DNA from: an uncultured Actinomycetes bacterium
Lineage (GTDB): Bacteria > Actinomycetota > Actinomycetes > Nanopelagicales > Nanopelagicaceae
Assembly: GCA_903922325.1 (NCBI GenBank)
Contig: CAIXTG010000100.1
Span: 1 to 6,771, forward strand
Direction: 5' to 3'
Length of the DNA: 6,771 nucleotides
Shown here one piece after another: positions 1-6,245 of this stretch; the stretch's first letter is position 1; each line of letters opens with the position of its first letter. The translations under genes were made by a program, and so were the position numbers. The notes under the pieces are model-generated. The model ran no database searches and was not told the origin of the DNA. It saw nothing but the letters and a program-made list of their open reading frames with translations.

Positions 1-1333
1 CTGGTTCTGCATAAATCAGAGCTGGTGCATGGAAGTTTGGATTAACTGACTTCTGATAAATATCTTCCCATTGTGCTTTCAAACGCAACACATCGTTGGT
101 TAGATCTTCTTCAGAAACTCCTTCAGCTGCAGTGCGAACAATCACGCCGGCAGTATCTGGAATCAAATTCTTCAAAATTGCTTTTAATCGATTGCGCTCT
201 GGCTCTGGTAAGCGCTTAGAAATACCGCTCATACCGCCACCAGGCACATAGACCACATAGCGACCAGGCAAAGAAACTTGGCTAGTTAAGCGAGCGCCCT
301 TTTGACCAATTGGATCTTTGGTAACTTGAACTAGAACTGGTTGACCAGACTTTAGAACAGTTTCGATCTTGCGTGGCTCAGATTCAGAAATTCCGGCGGC
401 ATCCCAATTAACTTCGCCGGCATATAGAACTGCGTTACGTCCTTTTCCAATATCAACGAAAGCAGCTTCCATACCTGGCAACACGTTTTGCACGCGACCA
501 AGATAGATATTGCCAACGTAAGAAAGATTGGTATTGCGGTTTACATAGTGTTCGACCATGACATTATCTTCGATAACTGCAATCTGAGTACGATCTGCAA
601 TTTGGCGAACTAACATCTCGCGGTCAACATTCTCGCGACGAGCTAATAAATCGGTATCAGTAATGATTGTGCCGCGACGACGATATGGCTCGCGATAATC
701 TGAACGGTATTCGCGATCGCCACGAGAACTTGGACGATCATTTCGTTCACGGCGATTACGCTTTGGATCGTTGCGAGTTGGGCGCTCTTTTGTTTCGCGT
801 ACCTTTACAACGGTTACAACGCCATCTTCTTCGACTACTTCACCAGCTACTGCGCCATCTCCGGCAGCGCGACGGCGACGACGACGACGGTGAGTACCGG
901 TGCCATCATCTTCGGTCTCGGAATTTTCCGAATTTTCTTCAGTACTTGAATTCTCATCGGTATTTGTCGAACCTGGCTTGCGACGACCGCGACCACCACG
1001 ACGGCGACGGCGACCACGTGAACTATCTTCACTATCTGAATCGCTCTCGCCTTTGGCGTCACTATCAACAACAGCATCTTCAGTAGCCGCTTTAGCAGGT
1101 GCCACTTTTTTAGCAGCTGCCTTTTTCGCAGGAGCTTTCTCTGCAATGGGTGCGGCCTGGAAGATTGCTACTGGAATTGCGGCGGCCTTTTTAGCTGGTT
1201 TGGCTTTTTTCTCTTCAGGAGCCGCCACTTCAATGACTGATGCGACAGGCGTAGTTTCTGGGCTTACTTCGCCCTTAACCTTGGGAGTCTTTTTAGCCGC
1301 GCGCTTACGCGGGTTTTTTGGCGCAATTGCCAT
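1..1333 (-). CDS. rne: Ribonuclease E/G, N-terminal part (3' end beyond the window)
   Basis: Endoribonuclease of the RNase E/G family, which cleaves single-stranded A/U-rich RNA in mRNA turnover and rRNA processing. The frame is open from ATG at 1333 to the window edge, giving 444 codons. Residues 1-220 are low complexity: Ala/Lys/Pro-rich (about 9-95, with PAKKAAA and PAKKAAAKK stretches), acidic/Ser-rich (about 96-105 and 125-143), and Arg clusters at 106-118, 149-155 and 218-220. The conserved core starts near residue 239. The S1 RNA-binding domain spans about 265-352, with YVGNIYLGRV at 272-281, LPGMEAAFVDIGKGRNAVLY at 285-304 and GARLTSQ at 346-352. VIVRTAAEG (397-405) carries R400 and T401, matching the 5'-monophosphate sensor Arg/Thr pair of E. 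coli RNase E. The catalytic Asp pair, Zn-link and C-terminus lie outside the window. The start is supported by AGGA nine bases upstream and by the basic N-terminus reading straight into the core. Family assignment is near certain. I use rne rather than rng because of the actinobacterial-type extension, but the symbol is a convention here. Confidence 0.95.
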   Translation of the reverse strand, partial: MAIAPKNPRKRAAKKTPKVKGEVSPETTPVASVIEVAAPEEKKAKPAKKAAAIPVAIFQAAPIAEKAPAKKAAAKKVAPAKAATEDAVVDSDAKGESDSDSEDSSRGRRRRRGGRGRRKPGSTNTDENSSTEENSENSETEDDGTGTHRRRRRRRAAGDGAVAGEVVEEDGVVTVVKVRETKERPTRNDPKRNRRERNDRPSSRGDREYRSDYREPYRRRGTIITDTDLLARRENVDREMLVRQIADRTQIAVIEDNVMVEHYVNRNTNLSYVGNIYLGRVQNVLPGMEAAFVDIGKGRNAVLYAGEVNWDAAGISESEPRKIETVLKSGQPVLVQVTKDPIGQKGARLTSQVSLPGRYVVYVPGGGMSGISKRLPEPERNRLKAILKNLIPDTAGVIVRTAAEGVSEEDLTNDVLRLKAQWEDIYQKSVNPNFHAPALIYAEP

Positions 1334-1342
1334 CTCTTCTAA

Positions 1343-1346
1343 TCCT
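1343..1346 (-). promoter_or_regulatory. Probable ribosome binding site of rne
   Basis: AGGA on the minus strand, nine bases before the ATG at 1333. It supports the chosen start. A second purine stretch (GAAGAG) directly abuts the ATG and is too close to be the main site. Confidence 0.55.
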
Positions 1347-1350
1347 AAAT

Positions 1351-1365
1351 GCACCTGTTAGGTGC
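1351..1365 (-). promoter_or_regulatory. Hairpin GCACCT-AAC-AGGTGC just upstream of the rne ribosome site
   Basis: A perfect six-base-pair stem with a three-base loop on the minus strand. It ends four bases before the AGGA ribosome site of rne. No T-run follows, so it does not look like an intrinsic terminator. Its position would let it affect ribosome access or provide an RNase-sensitive or protective structure. Equally, the near-palindrome could be a protein operator in DNA. Confidence 0.4.
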
Positions 1366-1376
1366 GGGTCCGGCTT

Positions 1377-1405
1377 AAAAATCAAATTCATTACGCGGGT
1401 GCGTA
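1377..1405 (-). terminator. Weak terminator-like or attenuator-like hairpin plus T-rich tract
   Basis: On the minus strand TACGC-ACCC-GCGTA forms a five-base-pair stem with a four-base loop (1392-1405). It is followed by a T-rich stretch ending in GATTTTTA (1377-1391). The stem is short and the T-run is not immediately adjacent, so it would be a weak intrinsic terminator at best. It could end the mre-rodA transcript or act as an attenuator within the rne leader, or it may be chance. Confidence 0.25.
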
Positions 1406-1475
1406 TTCGTTAAAACCTTTAAGCAAATCTTTGGTAGTTCGCGCTTATTCACTGGTCGCGATGATCGCGGGTGCG
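1394..1475. repeat. Ten-base direct repeat CGCGGGTGCG, two copies
   Basis: Identical copies lie at 1394-1403 and 1466-1475, 72 bases apart start to start. A related GGTGCGGGT occurs at 1361-1369. The first copy overlaps the stem of the terminator-like hairpin. The second abuts the CGCGAT palindrome and overlaps its right arm. Two exact ten-base matches in a 199-base gap are unlikely but not impossible by chance. Function unknown. Confidence 0.4.
1457..1469. repeat. Near-perfect palindrome CGCGAT-G-ATCGCG
   Basis: Two six-base arms around a single central base, 124 to 136 bases upstream of the rne start. As RNA it would fold as a five-base-pair stem with a three-base loop. As DNA it is a symmetric site of the sort bound by a dimeric regulator. 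It lies a few tens of bases downstream of the weak promoter-like pair, in the direction of rne. No particular binding protein is recognised. Confidence 0.4.
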
Positions 1476-1511
1476 CGCCGAACTGTTGCCTAAGTATGAC
1501 AGATGAGGCGC
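1475..1511 (-). promoter_or_regulatory. Nested inverted repeat shortly after rodA
   Basis: On the minus strand GCGCC (1511-1507) can pair with GGCGC (1479-1475). Inside it CTGT (1502-1499) can pair with ACAG (1486-1483). The result is a bulged hairpin that starts 21 bases after the rodA stop codon. No U-run follows, so it is not a standard intrinsic terminator. It could protect the 3' end of the mre-rodA message or be chance. Confidence 0.25.
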
Positions 1512-1520
1512 TAAATCCAA
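1493..1520 (-). promoter_or_regulatory. Weak candidate promoter for rne
   Basis: TTGGAT (1520-1515) and CATACT (1498-1493) are separated by 16 bases on the minus strand. Each matches four of six bases of the sigma-70 type consensus. If used, it would give a leader of roughly 150 bases containing the hairpins described. Actinobacterial promoters are often degenerate, so this is only a candidate. Confidence 0.22.
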
Positions 1521-1532
1521 ATTAAGCGTGAA

Positions 1533-2687
1533 TTAGCCGCGCTGGCGAGCGTGAACGTTCTGCAACAGACCAAATCCGATCAAAGTCGCGAACATACTCG
1601 ATCCGCCATATGACATAAATGGCAGTGGCACACCGGTCATTGGCATTAGCCCTAGCGTCATGCCAATATTTTCAAAAGTCTGGAATGCAAACCAGGCCAC
1701 TACCCCAGTACAGACCAGTCGCCCATAAGGGTCTGTGGCCCGACGTGCGATACCAAATGCTCGCATCAATAAAGTTAAATACAACAAAATAATTACGCCA
1801 CAACCAAGGAAGCCAAGTTCTTCGCCAGCTACCGTGAAAATAAAGTCAGTCTGTTGTTCGGGAACAAAGCGACCATTTGTTTGAGGACCGTTGAATAAAC
1901 CTTTACCAATTAATCCACCAGAACCAACGGTGATGCGTGCTTGCCGCAATTGGTATCCGCTGCCTTGGGTATCAGCATTTGGATTTACAAAAGATTGCAG
2001 ACGCTTAACTTGATATTGATCAATCACACCAGATTGAACTGCTCCGAATACTCCAACCACCGCAACCAGAATCAAAGCCACAACCCAGCGACCTGAAGCA
2101 CCAGAGGCCGCAATTATTGTTAAAACAGAACAACTAATAATAAAAACAGTTCCCATATCCGGCTGTAACAGAATTAAGAGAACCGGAAGAGCTGCAACAA
2201 CCAGAGATTGAATGACATTCTGGTTACTCGGAATATCACTGTCGTGGCCGCGTTCGGAAAGAATCATGGACATGCCAACGATGATCGAGATCTTGGCTAA
2301 TTCGGCAGGCTGAATTTGGAACCCACCAGGCAAGGCGATCCAAGCCTGCGCACCATTTACTTCCGAACCTAAGCCCGGAATTAAAACAAAACCCAGACCT
2401 AAAACGCCTAGCGCCCAAACAATTGGTGTGTATGCACGCAACAAGCGGTAATCAATCAAAGTAGTGCCCCAAGCCAGCGCACAACCTATTGCAATATTAA
2501 TTACATGCCGTTTTAAGTAGTACTCAGGGTCAAGTCCGTTTGCGGCATACCAATCACGGGTTGCTGCATAAACCAGCAAAGTTCCAATAAATAATAGAGC
2601 TGCAACAGCGGCAGTAAGTATTCGATCAAAGCCTCGGAAAAACGAACGGTTCTTGTGATAGTTAAAGCGCGGAGTGACCAGGCTCAT
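1533..2687 (-). CDS. rodA: RodA, SEDS-family peptidoglycan glycosyltransferase
   Basis: Polytopic membrane enzyme that polymerises lipid II into glycan strands for side-wall growth, paired with the class B PBP encoded just upstream. At 384 aa it has normal RodA length. The cytoplasmic N-terminus (1-20) is followed by about ten hydrophobic segments. Family signatures include NGAQAWI (111-117, conserved Trp at 116), FQIQPAELAKI (123-133), QPDMGT (175-180), PEQQTDFIFTVAGEELGFLG (276-295) and PLPFMSYGGSSM (354-365). D281 in TDFIF is the likely catalytic Asp in the large extracellular loop, by analogy with characterised RodA proteins. The ATG shares one base with the stop codon of the PBP2 gene (TAATG), implying coupled translation, and a GGAG ribosome site sits seven bases upstream. 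FtsW is the main alternative SEDS protein. Pairing with PBP2 and mreBCD favours RodA strongly. It is the last gene of the tight cluster before a 199-base gap. Confidence 0.96.
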   Translation of the reverse strand: MSLVTPRFNYHKNRSFFRGFDRILTAAVAALLFIGTLLVYAATRDWYAANGLDPEYYLKRHVINIAIGCALAWGTTLIDYRLLRAYTPIVWALGVLGLGFVLIPGLGSEVNGAQAWIALPGGFQIQPAELAKISIIVGMSMILSERGHDSDIPSNQNVIQSLVVAALPVLLILLQPDMGTVFIISCSVLTIIAASGASGRWVVALILVAVVGVFGAVQSGVIDQYQVKRLQSFVNPNADTQGSGYQLRQARITVGSGGLIGKGLFNGPQTNGRFVPEQQTDFIFTVAGEELGFLGCGVIILLYLTLLMRAFGIARRATDPYGRLVCTGVVAWFAFQTFENIGMTLGLMPMTGVPLPFMSYGGSSMFATLIGFGLLQNVHARQRG

Positions 2688-4780
2688 TACTTGGCTCCAA
2701 TCGTTTTAACTTTGGTGGCAGGTGAAATCTTAGGCAGTGTTGTCGGTAGACCATTTGGAAAAATCACATTTTCTGGAACAACTTTTTTATTTACCACTCC
2801 GAAAATAGCTTCATAGATTTTGCGCACACCAACGCCAGAGCTGGATGATCCAAAGCCGCCTTGGCTCACCATCATGACAACTGCAAATTGAGGTTTATTG
2901 GAAGGTGCGAATGAAGCAAACCAAGAAGTGTCATCTTTAGTTGATCCATTTGGGTTTCGACCAAAGACCTGAGCGGTTCCAGTTTTCCCGCTGACTGCAA
3001 CCGGAAATCCTGCGAATGAACCCGCCGCAGTACCACTAACGATTACTTCACGAAGTGCACCTTGCAAGAATTTAACTGTCTTTGGTGTCGCTGCAATCGT
3101 TCCAGTCTTAATCGGATCTAGGCTTTTTAGAACTGTGCCATCTGTCTTAACAATTGCGCGGCCAATAGTTGGTTGCCATAAAGTTCCGCCATTAGCAATC
3201 GCTGCATACATTTGGGTTAACTTCAACGGAGTCACCAAAGTGTCACCCTGACCAATTGAAAAGTTAACTGCATCTCCGGCGCGTACTTTATTGCCATCTA
3301 GGCAATTCTCTTTTGCTAAAAGTAGGAGGAACTGAGTCTGTTGTGACTTAGCGGCCTTCTCGCGATAGTTACAGTAGAAATCCTTATTTGCGTCATACCA
3401 ACTTTGTTTCCACGCTCTATCAGGTAGGCGACCGGCAGATTCGGAAGGAAGATCGATACCGGTTTTCTGATTGATCTGGAAGCTATCGGCAGCCTTAAAG
3501 AAGTAATCGTTAGGGTTTTTAATCGGCGATAAGCCGCCATCTCGTAGCCATTCATCAAATGAGATCTGATACCAAACCGTGTCACAAGAAATTGCGAGCA
3601 GTTTCTTAAGCGAAGCAGTGCTTTGAGCTCTACTTTCGAAGTTATTAAAAACTCGCGTTCCAACTTTTACATTTGCCGGACAGGAATAAGACTTCGTTAA
3701 GTCATACCCCGCATTTGCCGCAGCCATTATTGAAACCGCTTTAAAGGTTGAAGCTGGCGCAAAGCGCCCTTGGATTGGCCGCGAAAGTGCTGGCACGCCG
3801 TTTGTTTCACTGAACAATGCCTCTGCCTGCTTAACAGTTAAACCTTTTTCCCACATGTTTGGGTCATAAGTTGGATACGAAGCCATTGCAATTATGCGAC
3901 CAGTGTTTACATCCATAACAACCGCTGCACCTGAATCAGCACGATACCCATTGGCTCTTGATCGAGCTACGGCATCTGCTAAGGCGCTCTCTGCTGCTGC
4001 CTGCACGCGCACATCTAAACTTGTTACGAGATGATCACCAGGTACCGAATTTGTATTCTGACCTTCGCTAGTAATTGCTTCTTTGCGATCAACAATTACC
4101 GTTCTAATTCCTGGAATTCCGCGCAAATAAGAATCGTATTGAATCTCTAAGCCACTCTTACCGATTGATTCACTTCGATAGTAAGTCGTGCCATTTATGC
4201 CGGCTAAATCTGAATCAGTCAGCGGTCCGACATAACCAAGAACATGCGCTGCATTTACGCCAACAATTCCGGGATAATTTCTAATTGCAATCGGAGTTGC
4301 ATCTACGCCTGGAAATTCATCTGGTCGTTCGACAACCTGAAGCGCCACATCGGCGTTTGCTTCCTTTGTAATTGGAATTGGTTGATAACGAGTACCCGTC
4401 CAACAACCAGATCGATTACCGACTTTTAGCTCACCGCATAATCGAGTCTTGCGGTAAACATCTCGGTATTGCAGCTTTAATAATCGAGCCAACTTCTTGA
4501 GTACGGCAACTCCCTTATCGGGTTGTTTATCAAGTGCTAAACGATCAATGGTTACCGCTAAACCAGTGCGATTTAGGGCTAATGGCACGCCTGAAGAATC
4601 AACGATTAAGCCTCGGGTAGCTGGATAAATGGTGTCACGACTTTGAATACTAAGCGCGGCTTCGCGATATTTAGGCCCAGCTGCAACTTGCAAATAGAAA
4701 AGCCGACCAAAAAGAGCCATTAATAACGAAACAATCATTATTTGAATAACGATCATGCTTAATCGTGTGCGTTGATTCAT
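2687..4780 (-). CDS. mrdA: PBP2, class B penicillin-binding protein (elongasome transpeptidase)
   Basis: DD-transpeptidase that cross-links new peptidoglycan, anchored in the membrane with its catalytic part outside the cytoplasm, and partner of RodA. The 697-aa protein has one N-terminal membrane anchor (about 8-31), a pedestal/dimerisation domain (about 50-240, with RGLIVD at 56-61 and GLEIQYDSYLRG at 210-221) and a transpeptidase domain (about 250-660). Active-site motifs are intact: S344-T-F-K347 (catalytic Ser344), S398-C-D400 and K599-T-G-T602. SxD in place of SxN is normal for the PBP2 group and is not a defect. Six cysteines (115, 126, 367, 399, 470, 493) all lie on the extracytoplasmic side. 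A stretch at about 455-500, between the second and third motifs, looks like an insertion and carries the last two. The C-terminal 35 residues are Pro/Lys-rich. The ATG overlaps the mreD stop by four bases (ATGA), and GGA seven bases upstream may serve as ribosome site. The long antisense and out-of-frame ORFs within it are shadows. Confidence 0.96.
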   Translation of the reverse strand: MNQRTRLSMIVIQIMIVSLLMALFGRLFYLQVAAGPKYREAALSIQSRDTIYPATRGLIVDSSGVPLALNRTGLAVTIDRLALDKQPDKGVAVLKKLARLLKLQYRDVYRKTRLCGELKVGNRSGCWTGTRYQPIPITKEANADVALQVVERPDEFPGVDATPIAIRNYPGIVGVNAAHVLGYVGPLTDSDLAGINGTTYYRSESIGKSGLEIQYDSYLRGIPGIRTVIVDRKEAITSEGQNTNSVPGDHLVTSLDVRVQAAAESALADAVARSRANGYRADSGAAVVMDVNTGRIIAMASYPTYDPNMWEKGLTVKQAEALFSETNGVPALSRPIQGRFAPASTFKAVSIMAAANAGYDLTKSYSCPANVKVGTRVFNNFESRAQSTASLKKLLAISCDTVWYQISFDEWLRDGGLSPIKNPNDYFFKAADSFQINQKTGIDLPSESAGRLPDRAWKQSWYDANKDFYCNYREKAAKSQQTQFLLLLAKENCLDGNKVRAGDAVNFSIGQGDTLVTPLKLTQMYAAIANGGTLWQPTIGRAIVKTDGTVLKSLDPIKTGTIAATPKTVKFLQGALREVIVSGTAAGSFAGFPVAVSGKTGTAQVFGRNPNGSTKDDTSWFASFAPSNKPQFAVVMMVSQGGFGSSSSGVGVRKIYEAIFGVVNKKVVPENVIFPNGLPTTLPKISPATKVKTIGAK
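2695..2698 (-). promoter_or_regulatory. Ribosome binding site of rodA inside the PBP2 gene
   Basis: GGAG on the minus strand, seven bases before the rodA ATG and within the last codons of the PBP2 gene. It is the clearest ribosome site in the window. RodA translation can therefore start on its own as well as by coupling through the TAATG junction. Confidence 0.65.
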
Positions 4781-5298
4781 ATCCGCATCCGACTATCAAA
4801 AGCTAAGTCATGCAGCCATGCAACAGCTGGCAACAAAAGTGGTGTGACTACCATGGTCCAAGCTGCGCTACCAATAATCGTTGTTAGAGTTTGCGCAAAA
4901 CTAGTTGCGGTAATTCCTAGTAAAAATCCAGTAACTAAATATGAAACCAAAACTATTACTTCAGCCAATGTCACCATCAAGATCAGGCTCAATGGATTGC
5001 CTCGCATATTTTCATCGCCGTAAGAGAAAAATGAAATTGCATAACTCAGCAAAACCAAAATTAGCGTCCAGTGGCCAAGCGGCCCATTAGTACTTGGCGA
5101 TAGGTCAAGCAAAATGCCAGCACCAAATCCAACTGCAGCTGCAACCTCAGGCGTGCTAAGAGCTGCCCAAAGAAGTGTCAAAATCAAAAAGATTGAGAAT
5201 CCCCCGGCTGGAAAACTAAGTTGATTTACAAACGCTTCTTGGCCAATAAAGAAAAGCAGAAAAATCGTGCTGGTTATCCCAAATCGTCTCAACAACAT
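4777..5298 (-). CDS. mreD: MreD, rod shape-determining membrane protein
   Basis: Small integral membrane protein that works with MreC to couple the MreB scaffold to RodA-PBP2. It is 173 aa, within the normal range for MreD, and almost wholly hydrophobic. Segments at about 7-24, 33-48, 52-66, 75-93, 104-127 and 140-160 suggest five or six membrane passes. Sequence conservation in MreD is low, so the call rests on size, topology and position between mreC and the PBP2 gene. The motif-like VGFGAGILLDL (56-66) resembles the GxxxGLLxDL stretch commonly seen in MreD. The ATG lies two bases after the mreC stop codon with no clear Shine-Dalgarno sequence, so translation is probably coupled to mreC. 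Its stop overlaps the PBP2 start as ATGA. No sign of damage. Confidence 0.92.
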   Translation of the reverse strand: MLLRRFGITSTIFLLFFIGQEAFVNQLSFPAGGFSIFLILTLLWAALSTPEVAAAVGFGAGILLDLSPSTNGPLGHWTLILVLLSYAISFFSYGDENMRGNPLSLILMVTLAEVIVLVSYLVTGFLLGITATSFAQTLTTIIGSAAWTMVVTPLLLPAVAWLHDLAFDSRMRI

Positions 5299-5300
5299 TT

Positions 5301-6233
5301 TTAGTTACTTGACGCCGAAGGTGACGGTGTAGGTGTTACAAAAACGGTAACCGTTGGAACTGGAGTTGGAACCGGCTTTACCGGCGCTAATGCATCGCGC
5401 GGATCAGCTTTAGGAGCTTTAACTACGACTGAGACGACACCAAGGGTTCCGAAGTTGGCGAAATATTTAACCGTTGCACTTTGAGTTACCGCGCCGGCTG
5501 CGTTAGAAACTGAAGTAACTCGGCCAACAGGTACGCCGGGAACGAATGGCTGCGCATTTAGGCTGCCGCGAGCAAGCAGAATGTCGCCAACTTTAATAGT
5601 CGTTTGATTATCCAAGAGCTGCAAATTTGCAGAACTTGAGCCTAAACCAGCCAAGATTCCGATCTGTTGCGAACCTGCGATTCGAACACCCACTTTAAAT
5701 GTCGGGTCGGTAGCAAGCATCACGATTGCTGAATTAGCGAAGACTTCTTTAACAACGCCCACTAAACCATTGCCAGAGATAACGGTCATGTTCTTCTTGA
5801 TTCCGTTACCACTGCCAGCATCAATCGTGATTGTTCGCGTGAATGCCAAACTTGAACCTTGCGAAATAACTTTGGCACTAACTATTTTAAAGCGAGCTGT
5901 ACCGGCTAAATCAAGAATTGATTTAAGTTGTTTAATTTCACCATCTTGGTTCTTTCGTGAAATCAGTTGCTCGCGCAATTTCTGATTCTGTTTACGCAAA
6001 TCTTCGATTTGATTTCGGGTGCGCCCAAGATGCGTTATGTCATTAACAAAATTCTTAACCGGGGTCAGAACCAAGTTGCCAGCACGTTGAAATGGTGAGA
6101 GAGCTGTATGAGTACCGCTACGTAACCCATCAAGCACATTAACCCCGCGTAGATCTAAAGTAATTAGAAATAGCGAAGAAACAATCAGAATTACTAAGAG
6201 CAGACGACCGCGGTTCTCGCCGCCGTTACGCAT
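5301..6233 (-). CDS. mreC: MreC, rod shape-determining protein
   Basis: Bitopic membrane protein that forms filaments outside the cytoplasm and activates PBP2-RodA. It has 310 aa: a short basic N-terminus, a membrane anchor (about 11-27), a charged coiled coil (about 70-108, rich in Lys, Glu, Gln and Leu), then the two beta-barrel-like subdomains of MreC (about 115-272). These contain the conserved-looking stretches NGLVGVVKEV (155-164), LATDPTFKVGVRI (173-185), GDILLARG (216-223) and PVGRVTSV (235-242). Residues 273-310 form a Pro/Thr/Ser/Val-rich tail (PTPVPTVTVFVTPTPSPS), probably disordered and extracytoplasmic. The ATG is ten bases after the mreB stop. AGG nine bases upstream overlaps that stop codon, which fits coupled translation. 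Two bases separate the stop from mreD. Assignment is secure from domain order plus context. Confidence 0.95.
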   Translation of the reverse strand: MRNGGENRGRLLLVILIVSSLFLITLDLRGVNVLDGLRSGTHTALSPFQRAGNLVLTPVKNFVNDITHLGRTRNQIEDLRKQNQKLREQLISRKNQDGEIKQLKSILDLAGTARFKIVSAKVISQGSSLAFTRTITIDAGSGNGIKKNMTVISGNGLVGVVKEVFANSAIVMLATDPTFKVGVRIAGSQQIGILAGLGSSSANLQLLDNQTTIKVGDILLARGSLNAQPFVPGVPVGRVTSVSNAAGAVTQSATVKYFANFGTLGVVSVVVKAPKADPRDALAPVKPVPTPVPTVTVFVTPTPSPSASSN

Positions 6234-6242
6234 TTAGAATTA

Positions 6243-6245
6243 CCT
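6243..6245 (-). promoter_or_regulatory. Probable ribosome binding site of mreC overlapping the mreB stop codon
   Basis: AGG within TAGGT on the minus strand, nine bases from the mreC ATG. Its first two bases are part of the mreB TAG stop, so a ribosome finishing mreB is placed directly at the mreC start site. Confidence 0.45.

Larger units (their letters stand above)
1334..1532 (-). other. rodA-rne intergenic region / rne leader
   Basis: This 199-base gap is the only non-coding stretch of any size in the window. I find no credible small ORF or RNA gene in it. Read on the minus strand it holds a weak promoter-like pair just after rodA, at least four short inverted repeats, a ten-base direct repeat, a T-rich tract and the rne ribosome site. 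The density of dyad symmetry suggests a structured RNA leader, a weak terminator or operators. Which of these applies cannot be told from sequence alone. In E. coli the rne 5' UTR is structured and mediates autoregulation, so a structured leader here would make sense. That link is an inference. Confidence 0.5.

Noticed and set aside
847..1146. Minus-strand open frame of 99 codons within the RNase E gene
   Set aside because: It is a shifted frame of the same low-complexity stretch. The in-frame reading from 1333 runs unbroken through this region into RNase E core motifs.
900..1361. Plus-strand open frame of 153 codons rich in Ser, Ala and Arg, plus an overlapping plus-strand frame at 667-1086
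   Set aside because: Both are antisense to the RNase E extension. Its Arg, Ala and Lys codons leave the complementary strand free of stops. The composition is a mirror of the real gene, and the minus frame leads straight into the conserved S1 domain.
3579..3589. Apparent loss of the SxN motif in PBP2 (SCD instead)
   Set aside because: S-x-D at this place is usual in the PBP2 subgroup of class B PBPs, so it is not evidence for an inactive enzyme.
3316..3663. Minus-strand 115-codon frame inside the PBP2 gene
   Set aside because: Out of frame with the PBP2 transpeptidase domain, which is continuous and carries all motifs. No separate protein family is recognisable.
4244..5023. Plus-strand open frames at 4244-4429 and 4772-5023, opposite PBP2 and mreD
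   Set aside because: Antisense shadows with no recognisable domain and no good ribosome site. The minus-strand genes fully account for this DNA.
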